Positions 20,950 through 31,770 of a stretch of DNA of 64,000 bases are shown here, piece by piece. The position numbers were made by a program, and so were the translations under genes. Within the stretch, counting starts at the first letter, position 1; each line of letters starts with the position of its first letter. The notes under the pieces were generated by a model that was not told the DNA's origin, did not search any database, and saw only the letters and a program-made list of their open reading frames with translations. Source of the DNA: Hygrocybe punicea. Its lineage: Eukaryota > Basidiomycota > Agaricomycetes > Agaricales > Hygrophoraceae. The stretch is taken from contig OY744465.1 in NCBI GenBank assembly GCA_963556145.1, forward strand, positions 7,130,001 to 7,194,000, given 5' to 3'.

Positions 20950-23168
20950 TGTCATGATCCAAAAAGGATTCGGATCAAAACATAGTAATATGCTGTCACT
21001 AGTCACCATCCCTACAGCACACATCACATTACAAGGACCATTCATACTGGAACGCCCCCATCTGCATATGGAGTAGAAAGGAATACCCTTATCTGCATAT
21101 AGGACACACAGGAAATCCTTATGTGCACATAGGACATACATGAAACCCTTATCTAAACAAGGGATATGCAAGGAAACCCTTATCTACAGACATGCAAGAA
21201 AACCCTTATCTATGCAGAGGATATGAAGGAATGCCCTTATCTTAACTGATAAGGCCCCCAAACATCTTATCAGAGGCCAAAGAAGCACAAGAAGCACAGC
21301 CACATCCTTATCTCCAGTCATAGAGATAACACATGCCACCCATCATTCCCTGATCAAGAAGCACATCACATTTCATATCAATTGATCAAATACAGCCCAG
21401 CCCAGATCTTATCTTTTTCTTAACTGATAAGGATACACACATGGCATGGCATCAATTGATCAAGAAGCACAGCCTCGGGAAGATGATTCTAGAAGCATAG
21501 CCTGGCACAGCCCTTGCCTTTGATTCACACACCCAAGATTAGATCAGCAAAATGACTCACTCCCATCAAATGTGACTCATTGGTCTATCCATGACAAATT
21601 ATGACCCTTATGACATATTCATGACCCCCCATGACTCATTATGACTAGGGAAATGCAGGGGTAATCCCAGGATACATTTGTCTGTATCCGTACTCATACT
21701 CCCCACAGATACGGATGCAATATCCATGGATTTTACCCACGGATTCGCAATCAAAATGAGCTGGAGATCACCTGAAACGGTCAAGAATTGACTGAGATAG
21801 AGTCCAATCAATGTTTAGTCTCTATCTCAGTCAATTCTTGACCGTTTTGGATGATCTCCGGCTCATTTTGAAGCCCATGGATACGAGAATCTGTATCCGT
21901 ACTTATACTCTTAAGAGTACGGATACCTGTGGAAAAGGATTTACCCTTATCCCTGCATTTCCCTAATTATGACCACCCATGACTAATTATGACTATTTCT
22001 GACTCATTATGCCCCCTCCTTTGATTATACTACCTATGTGACTCATTAATTGACTCTGTATGAGTCACAAACCCATGCCTTCCTTTCTTATGATTCCTTA
22101 TGAGTCATAACCCCCATGCCCTTCATTATTATGACTCCTTATGAGTCATAAACCTATGCCTCTCCTCTATATGACTCTCTATGAGTCGTATCCTATGCTC
22201 TCCATTTGATATACCATTCTATGACTCAGTATGACTCCTGCTGTAGAATAGGTATATATAGAGCCCAGTTTCTGCTGGAGATGGCCCAGTCACCTAATCT
22301 GACAGGCCCAGTCACAGGACAGTCCCTCTCCCAGATTCTGATTCACCCCTCTGTATTTGTTTATATTACCTACTTTGGTAGTAGCTAGTACCCAAATACC
22401 AATTTCAGGTTATCATTCATTTGTCTAAGGACTATCAATCTCAGATATATTGATATTCCCTTATTACTTGTTTGATACATATTCTTTGTGTTCTGTCACA
22501 TAGTACAGTCACATTCATTTTCTTTCAAGTTCTATTGGTCATCACCAAAGATATCCCAGTACTTTATTCTGCACTAGTAGCCAATGTGCATTTGAAGCTT
22601 TGGAATAAAGTCCGATATCTTGATCATCAATCCTACTTGCCTATTGTTCAGTTCATTCATTCTGTACATAGTATTTTGTCACACCTTCCTTTTGTTTGAC
22701 ATCTACTGCTACACTTGCCCATTGCCCATTGTCTATCGCCCATTGTCCATCATCTATTGCTCATCTCTGTTGTACCTCTGCTCATTGTATACTTGCTACT
22801 TGTATACTTGACTGTTGTACACTTGTTCATCTTACACTGTTCATACTTGCTTGAGTTATTATCCGCTTATACTCCTGCATACCTCTTGTCACTCAAAGTC
22901 TTTACCTTCAGTAGGGAAGACCTCACTGTTCACTCATCCTCTATAAGTCATACATCTGACTTATATTGTTGTCAAGTATTTGTTGTATTCCTCAAAGCTA
23001 ACCTTTGATAGGATTCACACCACAACCCAACCACCCAATAGGAATAACCCAGAGTTATTAAAGAGCTAAATCCTTGATTCCAAAAGGACAACAAGGTAAT
23101 TTCCTGATCAACCACGCACTCTGGAAACCCTTGGTGTGGATTTGTTCAAACACTTCCCACCCAAAACA
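20950..23168 (+). mobile_element. Long LTR copy (2.2 kb with inserted MITE)
   Basis: From TGTCATGATCC to ACCCAAAACA it matches 49,292-51,162 closely throughout. The extra length is mainly the 320-bp MITE at 21,646-21,965. Like the other copy it carries CTTATC/GATAAG motifs, then TGACTCA motifs, then a TATA-like box (near 22,251). Its flanks (GCAT and GTGC) do not form an obvious duplication, so it may be one LTR of a broken full-length element or a rearranged solo LTR. No gag-pol sequence is next to it. Confidence 0.8.
21646..21965. mobile_element. hAT-type foldback MITE with 8-bp duplication
   Basis: It starts TAGGGAAATGCAGGGGTAA and ends TCCCTGCATTTCCCTA. It is flanked by ATTATGAC on both sides (21,638-21,645 and 21,966-21,973). 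The centre holds a perfect inverted repeat of about 28 bp per arm around TCCAATCAATGTTTAGT, and most of the element folds on itself. The second LTR copy has the empty site near 49,955, with a single copy of the target sequence. Confidence 0.92.
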
Positions 23169-23469
23169 GTGCTTTGTTGACCAACGTGTAAAAGGTCATG
23201 GGATGTGAAAATCACCAAGTTCTCAAAGGTCGTCATATTCTTAGTCTATTCTGGTAACCTACGAGGACAACGAAGATATGTTACTATCATATTCCCAATC
23301 TGTCATATCCTCATTGCTTTCTGGTCACATTCCAGAACTTACAGGAATTTGACGAAATCACATTTTCCGACTTTACGCTGTGAATGTGGCTGGCACTCAC
23401 AGTTCGAACCATAGGTGACAATCGGACTTGGAACTTGAAAAGCTTGAAAGCTTGAACCCCAGTGAAAAT

Positions 23470-24393
23470 TAGGGATGACCACGGGTCTTGAATGGGTCGG
23501 CTCGGCTGACACCGCACCCGTACCTGTGAACACCTTACCCGGGGCGGTTTTGACCTGCACCGCACCCGAACATCCACAGGTCACGACGGTACACCTTACC
23601 TGTGGTGTACCGTCACGTCCCGCTGTCCACCACAGCCCCCGTTCCGCTCTGCAACCTCGCAGATGCAGCGCTGGCGTCAATTGACGCGATGTGCTTGTCC
23701 GCGAGGTGATCAACATGGGGAACGAGGGGGGCATGTGCCATCGGATGCGTTGTAGCGCGTCTGCGAGGTGGACAAGAGGGGGATGAGAGGGGGACGCGTC
23801 GCCGTCATCGCTGTTGCGTGTCTGCGAGGTGGACGAAGGGGGACGCGTCGTTGTTGCGTGTCCGCGAGGTGGACAAAGGCCCGGCCTGGGGGACACGTTG
23901 TTGTTGTTGTTGCGTGTCCACGAGGTGGACAAGAGGGGTGCATCGTCGTTGTTGCTTGTCCGTGAGGTGGACGAGAGGGGCACGCGTTGTTGTTGTTGCG
24001 TGTCCACGAGGTGGACGAGAGGGCGACGCGTCGTTGTCGTTGCGTACTGTTGCCCCATGCTGTTGTTGTCATAGCGTAGTTAGCTACAGTTCATTACTTG
24101 ATCAGAAATTGAGACTTACCTAGGCCGGGAAGTGGGAGCACCACCCCCCGGCCACTTCCCTGCTCCTTCCTTTGACTGTTCCGGTCGGTCCTCTGGTCGC
24201 CGCACGCTTGCTCGCCCTTGGTCGTAGCCGTCGAGGTGGTTGTGGTGGTTGTGTGATGAACCCGTGACACACCGCCAAACCGCGGGTACGGGTCACGGTA
24301 TGGTCACGGGTGACGAAACCAAACACCCTACCCGTACCCGTGCAACCCGTTTTGGTAATACCGCAGGTTGACCCAAACCCGTGGTCATCCCTA
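23470..24393. mobile_element. Non-autonomous hAT element (924 bp)
   Basis: It begins TAGGGATGACCACGGGT and ends with the exact inverse. It is flanked by the 8-bp repeat GTGAAAAT (23,462-23,469 and 24,394-24,401). Subterminal ACCCGTA motifs in both orientations resemble hAT transposase binding repeats. It has no transposase; the middle is a minisatellite. GC and CpG content are far above the surroundings. The minus frames spanning it are repeat translations, not genes. Confidence 0.9.
23695..24060 (+). repeat. CpG-rich minisatellite inside the hAT element
   Basis: About six to seven units of 40-60 bp share the core GTCCGCGAGGTGGACGAGAGG followed by ACGCGTCGTTGTTGTTGCGT-like sequence. Units differ in length mainly through GTT repeats. 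Frames on both strands stay open because the units lack stops. Confidence 0.8.
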
Positions 24394-24401
24394 GTGAAAA
24401 T

Positions 24402-25031
24402 TGACATGAATTGTAATGAACCACACTGAGTCTGGCCGATGACACCGGAGCAATTCAGATTAATAAGGTATTTTTATCATACCCTTGATCTCGATATATT
24501 TTCCGTGAGCTGCACTGAACTGCTATGATATACACGATGTGTATTCAGTGAGAATAGATTTTATAGTTCTCTTGAATTCTTGCATTTTCTGATATAAATG
24601 AATCCCATTGATTTGCATTGAATACTGTACAGCTACTCAATTTCCCTCAATTTCCTCAATTTCCTTGATTTCCCTCAGCTCCCCCTCCCCCCTCCCTTGT
24701 TCCTACCATTCTTGAAGTCATACAAGCCCAGTGTATTGAGTAATACAAGTGAAAGTCGTCTAGACAGAGTGTAATCAGTGTTGTAACTTGTTGGCAACAG
24801 AACATGATCGAACTCACCAAACAACCATGTATAGTAGAGTTGAAGTCGGATGCCTCAAGGCTTTGCAGCTTTCTGTACAAGTAAAACGGTTATGAAGCGA
24901 AGATAAAGTGGTTATGTGATGTACAGCTTGCTTTTCCATCTCCTGGAATTTCTGAGCATCAAAATTCATGTCGTCAGAAGCTGGAGACAGGTAGGGTTTT
25001 GTAAGTCAGCTCACCTTCTTGTCAACACCAG
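24402..25031. other. AT-rich stretch with (TCAATTTCC)n, no gene seen
   Basis: A short imperfect tandem run of TCAATTTCC units lies at about 24,638-24,680. Nothing else is recognised; the left end of the CACTA element should lie here but no CACTA tip was found. Confidence 0.45.
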
Positions 25032-27034
25032 TTAAGCTGTCCCAATACACCTTGAATGCACCTTGCGATCTGCCTGGGTTTTCTGTGCACCATTCATGAA
25101 TACAAAAGTTCCTAAAAGACAGCATCGAAGCCTGCATGAAACATCGTAGTTGGCTAAAGTGTACCTAGCTGTGGGTTTGTTAGTTGGCATGATTGGTTTG
25201 TCTTGAGCAGAGACCCAAGATGTAGTCTTCTTTCCAGCTACTGACTTTTCTGGATTGGGCACAGACGCTTGAAGTGCTGCAGCTGTGGGTATGCGAATCT
25301 TGAGCATGCATGGTAGTGGCTGGCACTCATGAGGGTGGTTTGATCTGCTCAATGGGGATATCACATCGGTTAGTTTCATGGTTGTGATGACGCACCTGCT
25401 GCCACAACAACCAATGCTGGCTCAATGTTGCTGATGGGGGTGGTGGAAAGAGCTATTTCGGAGGGACGTGATGCTGGGGTAGCTACAACAACCAACACTG
25501 GCTCGACATCTTTGCTAGCCAAAAATGAGGTTGCCGAAGACGAACCCTGAATTTGGGTTTCATCGTGCCAGGCAACTGGGACTGGATGAGGCCTTGGAGG
25601 AATGGCTGTATTGGCTGTTTGTTCAGTGTTCTCCATATACGTAACTTGAATGTTTGAACTATGAGGTTGCATCAATATAAGGAATAAATAAACTATGGAG
25701 GTACGTGCAGAGGGTTGACAACTCGGATCTGCGAGTTGTATTACTGTTAGCCTAGCCTAGTAATGTAGAAGAATATCAAACAATGAACTGGCCCTTTATG
25801 TTTCTCCTGAGTTGCCATTGTGTTGACACTGTGCTTGTGCTTTTTTGATTCTTGCAGATTTTGTGCCTTCTTGAGTGGGAGTTTACATTTCTTTGAGGCA
25901 TCACCATTGCTGTCATTGTTGGTGTCTAGTTCGTCCTCAGAGCTGGATATGATCTCTAGTGCATCGTTCTCCTTCCTGTTGAAAGTCCCTTTCATTTGCT
26001 GACCTGTTTGCCATGCTGGATAATAGTTGATTGTGATTTAGTCTGCTTTCCATCCATTTTCACAGAGCTGGAGCTCGTCAAAGCACTGCTGCATCTTGGA
26101 ATGGTAGTGATCGCTAGTTGTGAGGTTTTTGTTAGACATCCATTTTACTGGGGCAATCCCTGCATCTGAGAGTTGTGCCCAAATCAAATGAGCAGTAGCT
26201 CGTAGCACACTGGCATGGTGACCATCAACAGGAATACCCTTTTGGTCTACAACATACTGCATTTGTACATTGATTCCTCCAGCCGCTTGAGTGCGTCCAC
26301 AGAGACCTTTCTTGGTGTCAAGCGAGGACATCCCCTTGATGTTTTGTTGATGTGCCGTCCATGCGGATTTGTGCCAAAAAAGAGCTCCAAGCTCTTCTGT
26401 TGTGGAATCAGATGATTTTGGCCAATTGCAATTACTTGTTGACAATGCCTGCACTGAGACTGAAAGAAGTGGAGATGAAGAAGTATTGAGAGGTTTTGTA
26501 CTCCCCATCGCTGATGGGATTGACTGTGCCAGCATAGCATACGCATTTCTGTTGGTCCATACTGTGACTGATGTAAAAAAAACAATGTACACCAGGGCAT
26601 TGCACCACTCACTTGTATGAGTCCCATTCAATTGCCATGCCATTGTTATCTACCATCACATGATCCAGTTTGTCTTGTAGCTTTGTGTATTGTTGGTAAA
26701 GCTGGGTATATGTGACATTTTTGAGTTCAATCAGAATGGAATGATTTGCATTTGCGATGGCATTTGCATCCAATAAATTGTTGTCAGACTATTTTGACTG
26801 ACAGTTTGAGTACTTTGAAAAGCAATGCAATGCAACTCACATGTATGAAGCAATTGGAGTTGTTGCTGTGGTATGAGGACGTTGCAGAAATGGAGTGAAG
26901 GGAGCACCAAGGGACGAAGTGGGAAAAGAAGAGAAATGTGCAGATACAAAACCATTTTGAAAGAGCTGAGAGGGGCTTTTGGGACAGTCTCGGGAAAAGT
27001 GTGTGGACAACATGGCAGTATGAGATAAAGTCAT
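25032..27034 (-). pseudogene. CACTA second protein, multi-exon, disrupted
   Basis: Going down the minus strand: an N-terminal frame from about 27,016 (MLSTHFSRDCPKSPSQLF, Pro/Thr-rich); a block with VTYTQLYQQYTKLQDKL and GMAWQLNG; a conserved block with GALFWHKSAW and VDQKGIPVDGHHASVLRA, then HLIWAQLSDAGIAPVKW and CFDELQLCENGWKAD (26,530-26,041); then an acidic, Lys-rich region (SSSEDELDTNNDSNGD) and two further frames to 25,032. G---DG--AS--R---R-IW--L---GIAP--W followed by FPEL--CE--WKAE is what I recall from proteins paired with Tnp2 in basidiomycetes. A TAA at 26,040-26,038 interrupts the frame where Gln is expected. Introns are numerous and not fully placed. A DNA-binding accessory role is inferred from position only. 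Confidence 0.5.
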
Positions 27035-27089
27035 TTAATTGAATTACATCAGTATAAGACAAAGTTATCATGATTGGTTTGTGTTCCGA

Positions 27090-30000
27090 TCAGCAGCAGC
27101 TATCTACATATACACTGGTGGGTATTTCCTCGACATCTTCTGCTTCCTCAGCCTCCAAAAACCCACCCAGATCAGCAACATCAAGTCCCAGTTTCTCCAA
27201 CAAGAAATACCGCTGCTCACCACCAACTTCATGAGGCAGCATAGCAACAACTGACAAAATATTCTTCACATCACAGTATCTTGAGGTTTGCATGAGTAGA
27301 TGGTATATGAAGACAACTTCAAGAGGTCCTTGTCTGGTGGCCCAAATGGCACCACAACTGCCATTGTTTGTATCACGTCTTCCTGAATCTCCAGTCTGAA
27401 ATAATACAAGACTTCAGCAAAATCCAAACTATCGGTGTGATGGTACTACAAGAGTAGTTGATAAGATGATTGTAATGAGTAGCAAGTGACTCACCTTTAT
27501 GTTTCTGGAGGTACGCAAACAGGATAATGGTTTGAGTTTTTCTTTCCAGGCTAATCTCACGATCTGTCCATTGGGAAGGTGCAATCAAGCCCATCGTACA
27601 ATTCTGGGATCATCTTCATTGTGTTCTTGCTCTGGGACACCAATATTTTGAAGGTACGACCTGATAGCATTGGCTTCATCATGTTGGATATCTTGAGCAG
27701 AGCGTCCCTTCGCCCTCAGCAGTACATATGAATCTCCAAGGTCAACAGACCCTTGGGGTAGCTTGTCGCCATCTGGATCCAGTGCTGGCAGCATAGCCTT
27801 AAGTTGGTTTGTCTGTGACCTTTGAAGCCCACATTCTGATAGATTTGCAAATGGATTTGAAGGCTGTTTCACTTCTTCCCCCAGATTCCCAATGGTTTGC
27901 TCAATTGTCCGCTGTGAAGAATAGACACCAGGTCTAACACGTACAGCCTCCATTGCAAGATGACAAAGCATGTGAATTACTGGCTGGACAAGGTGAATTC
28001 AAGAATGCTTTTGCTGATTGTACAATAGTTCAAACTCATCGGCATACTCCAGTATCATTTGGTGAGCCTTCTGCAGTGCATTGACTATAATCCAGCGCTG
28101 AGACATAATGCAAACCAAAAGTGAGTTTACAGAAGCTTTTCCAGTACTTTTTGGGGAGGATACCATAGAGCATTGCCAGGCAGAGGCCAAAAAGGTACAG
28201 CAAGTACTCCCATGCCTTGTACCCACTATTCATTTTCTTTGCAGGATCATGAGGGGGGTGGTCAAACGATCCAGGCAAGTATGGTGTCATCGTTGCAACA
28301 TCTTCACCATGTTTTTTCCAGACTTGTCCTTGGAGCACAGCCCAATCCCAGGTACGTCTGTCATCGTCTTCATCACAATCAAAGGTCCCACGCCAGAGTT
28401 TGCACATGAGATCAGGGATATTCAATGATGCTGTGTGCATTATATCAAGGCCAAAACACTTGGGAGCAGGAAGCAATCACTGAAGACCACTGAATATAGT
28501 TGGATGGCATATTCAAGTCTCACGACAACATTTTTCAAATTGAGCGTTGTTTGGTGAATTACGGACTAGTGTGAGATTATCTTGATATCTTTTGATAGAG
28601 CATCTGGTGATTTCATTGATGGGAATGTCAGGATGATCAGCACCAGGTGTGCTCTCATCAAGTGGTCGCCAGCAAGCAGGATAGTAGTGAGGACAGCCCT
28701 TCTTGTTCTGGCCAACCATCAGACAATAGATGCAGCAGCCATGCTTGCCATGGTGACCAGCAAGCCCACTGATCATAGCCATTCCAGGTGCATCAGCACA
28801 GTCAAGGAACAGGAAAGGGTTCGAGGTAAATGTTCGGTTGATTTCTGCATCCCATATTTGAAGGCCTTCTTTTTGCAGCACAGACAAATGGTGCAGAGTT
28901 GGGAACATGAACGAATCGCTATGTTTCATTTTGTTTGGCCCTGGAACGAAGTAAGCTGGTTGGACATTTTTTTTCTTGTATCTTCTATCAGGTGCATGAT
29001 CGCCAACAACCCATATCGAGATCCAGGTGTCTGACTTTTTCTTTTGGTACAGCTGAGCCCCTTCAATTGAGAAGAGGAGAACCATGTCATCTTGTGTAAT
29101 TTTCCCTTCCTGGACGGCAGATATGTAGTCACTCCCACAGAAAATGTCATCGTAGACTCCCAGGACACCATCATTCCTTTCAAGCTCCTGAAAAATCTCC
29201 CCAGTTTGTCTTCAGCGATATTTCATGGCCCTTGCACCCTCTGGTGACCACCAGAGTGCTTGTAGTTGTGGACTGAGTGGGATTGTATAGAACTTCTGTC
29301 TTGCGACCTTGTTATTCGCGGTACTCTTGAGGGGATCATAATGTGGCTCCTTGCACTCCGGACACTGCTCCAGATGCAGCCATGGCCCAGTATATGCCAT
29401 ACAAGAATTTGGACACATATTGTGCATGATTGGAACAATGCCAGTCACATCTGCGATGTACTGTTTGACTTGGTAGAGGGAGAGGATTTTCGAGTCAGGA
29501 AAGCGTTCCATGATGTTTTGCTGAATGGAATTGTATGTCCCCTCGAATGCATTGGTGACCGATATGAAATTCTTGATTGACAATTTGACATCAGGATCAT
29601 CAATAATGCAAACTTCCTTGGATGGGTTTCGAAGCCACTCAAGATGATACTATCATGATAGGGACCCATATGGTTGTGTTCATCTCTGAATGAGGCATTT
29701 CAGATGAGTTGGATAAACTGTTGAGAAATTGCAATCTCCTCAATCCGAGTCTCATGAAGTTCTTGCTCAATTTCTGCATATTCTAGATTGACCTGTCCCA
29801 TGTCCCTGGTGACTTGATTTATTGACTCATACTCAGATGATGTTTTGAACACAGGCATATTTCTGTCATTGTATGGATTATTTTGATCATCTTGGTCAAA
29901 ATGGTGCGGTGGAGATGACGGGTTCAAGCTGGAAATGGCTGCAGGGGTTTTTTTGGCTGCAGCATGGCTTCTCCCAGAACCAGAGGCAACAATAGGTGCG

Positions 30001-30407
30001 TCAGCCTGATTTACATCATAATACTGCGAGGTATTGATAAGACTTGCAGGAATATAAATTATATGAATATTTACCTTGTCTTGAAGTTCATCCACCCCCA
30101 TAGGCCTCACCTCATTTTTGGATTCTGGGCCTTCATCAATGGGCTCTGCTGCCTTTTCCTTGCCTTTCCTCAACAACCTCGGTCTTTTTGGAGCATTTCC
30201 ATCATGTCGAACATGTCGGTGTTGCTGAGACAACTGTTCCTGTGCCAGGAATGCATGAAATTCAGAGGAACGTTGGTCTGCTTCTCAATATTTTGCATGT
30301 CTGTTGTATGTGGGAACAGCAACTTCTTTCGGAGGATGACCCCAGTATTTCAAGCAATCACAAAGGCGGGTGGGACCTTTCAATGGTCTCTTGGCTGTAG
30401 CCATCAT
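27090..30407 (-). pseudogene. tnp2: Tnp2-family (CACTA) transposase with several premature stops
   Basis: From an ATG at 30,407 the N-terminus is MMATAKRPLKGPTRLCDCLK. Then come RPRLLRKGKEKAAEP; CPECKEPHYDPLKS and YTIPLSPQLQALW-SPEGA; MVLLFSIEGAQLYQKKKSD; WISIWV and RYKKKNVQPAYFVPGPNK; LQIWDA and GMAMISGLAGHHGKHGC; CFGLDIMHTASLNIPDL, CKLWRG and TWDWAVLQG; GEEVKQPSNPFANLSECGL; DVKNILSVVAMLPHE; and ERYFLLEKLGLDV near the end. This is the Tnp2 transposase order. Small in-phase introns are present (for example after ELQDKV). Premature TGAs occur at 30,287-30,285, 29,214-29,212, 28,515-28,513 and 28,479-28,477, with a frameshift near 29,625. It would have cut CACTA tips but is now inactive. Confidence 0.8.
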
Positions 30408-30473
30408 GTAGATAACGAGTGTACAGTAGTGTACAAAATGCCGCGTGCTATTCTTCCTCAAAGTCCCTCAAAG

Positions 30474-30800
30474 TAAGGCATAGCACGAGTCTGATCCACG
30501 AGTTTTCCCACGCTCTTATTTCCTTATTTGGAACAACAATATTGCACCAAAAATCTCGAAAAAATATGATTTGGACAGCCCTTGATCATATCTTTCTGCT
30601 GAATACAAGAAACCAATATTAATCAGACTTTTTCAGTTCTAAAAAGTCTGATTAATATTGGTTTCTTGTATTCAGCAGAAAGATATGATCAAGGGCTGTC
30701 CAAATCATATTTTTTCGAGATTTTTGGTGCAATATTGTTGTTCCAAATAAGGAAATAAGAGCGTGGGAAAACTCGTGGATCAGACTCGTGCTATGCCTTA
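30474..30800. repeat. Perfect palindrome, 160-bp arms, 7-nt loop
   Basis: Bases 30,474-30,633 are the exact reverse complement of 30,641-30,800, around the loop CAGTTCT. The same 50-residue peptide frame can be read on both strands, which shows the identity. No 8-bp or other duplication flanks it and the tips (TAAGGCATAG) do not look like a TIR of the neighbours. It may be a recent foldback MITE or an inverted duplication formed at a break. Confidence 0.92.
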
Positions 30801-31765
30801 ACTTTTGGGGATACCCATACCTGTACCCATGAATACCTGTACCCGTCACCGTGGGTATGGGTTTTGTGCCGGGTCTTTTTTTTCCTACCTGTACCCGACC
30901 CGTACACGTACCCGTAGCAGGTAACCCACGGGTCTCACACTCGCGACACCGGACATGCAGCCCTTTGACCTCGTGACACCGGACATGTGTCAATTGACAC
31001 ATGCCATGTGAGCATGAGGTGGGATGGGTGCGGGCCTGGTGCAGCGTAGTTGGTGGGTGGTGGGCGCAAAGCCAGGGTGATTGCATCATTGGACCCCTGG
31101 GCCGGTGGACGCCTGGGCCGGTGGATGCGTGGGCTGGTGGATGTGTGGGCTAGTGGATGCATGGGCTGGTGGACGCGTGGGCTGGTGGAATTGCCAGTGA
31201 GAAACTCACCTGGCAACCGGGGAGTGGGTGCACTACACCCCCGGTCTTTCTTCGCTTGGTGTGGACGCAAGGTGAACGGGGGTGGATGTCTTTGGGCGCT
31301 CTGGCCCATTGCCGACCGGTATGCAGGGGCCTGGGATAAGTCTTGAGCCCTGTTGTCCTGCTTGGTGCCTGTTACATCGTGAACGATGACGACGCGTCAG
31401 TCGACATGTCAGGGCATGTTCCCGAGGTATGGAATTAGTCCATGTCAATGGAAGTAGAATCTGAATACGTACCTGGGCCAGTAGGTGGGTGCACCACCCT
31501 CCTGGCCATCCTCTCCATTGCCATCGTCGTGGTCTTCGTCACTGTGGTCTTCTATCATCTTGTTGTCATGCCACATTGGATTGTTGCGGTTGCGGTTGAA
31601 CCCGATGCATCATTCGTGTGACTGAATGTCACGGGTACATGGGTTACCCATCGCGGGTACGGGTAATCGCATGGGTACAAATTGCTGTACCCATACCTGC
31701 ACCTGTGGCTGTACCCGCGGCAAAACCCGCAGGTTTACCTGTACCCGTGCAATACACTAATTGTA
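30801..31765. repeat. GTACCC-rich transposon subterminal region with 16-bp minisatellite
   Basis: TACCC/GGGTA motifs in both orientations fill both sides (30,805-30,920 and 31,630-31,760), as in hAT subterminal regions and as in the element at 23,470. Between them, 31,096-31,191 holds six exact 16-bp units of the type CGTGGGCTGGTGGATG with a few substitutions. It adjoins the 3' end of the hAT transposase gene, so it may be the end of that element. No TIR/duplication pair could be fixed. Confidence 0.6.
31096..31191 (+). repeat. 16-bp minisatellite, six units
   Basis: Units start at 31,096, 31,112, 31,128, 31,144, 31,160 and 31,176, each a variant of CGTGGGCTGGTGGATG. Confidence 0.9.
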
Positions 31766-31770
31766 CAATA

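Larger units (their letters stand above)
25032..30431 (-). mobile_element. CACTA (Tnp2-type) transposon, left boundary unknown
   Basis: Two minus-strand genes typical of basidiomycete CACTA elements lie in tandem: tnp2 (30,407-27,090) and a second ORF set (about 27,034-25,032). Just upstream of the tnp2 start the minus strand reads CACTACTGTACAC from 30,431, a plausible CACTA-type tip. No matching inverted tip was found on the left side, so that end is truncated, diverged or displaced. Three-bp duplications could not be tested for this reason. Confidence 0.6.

Noticed and set aside
20950..23168. Full-length LTR retrotransposon
   Set aside because: No gag, protease, reverse transcriptase or integrase frame lies beside either LTR copy, and no primer-binding or polypurine site is clear.
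23339..24072. Minus-strand frames of 239 and 120 residues (His/Pro/Arg-rich)
   Set aside because: They translate the minisatellite of the hAT element at 23,470.
30419..31089. Two genes with the same 50-residue C-terminus on opposite strands
   Set aside because: The shared peptide only reflects the perfect palindrome at 30,474-30,800.
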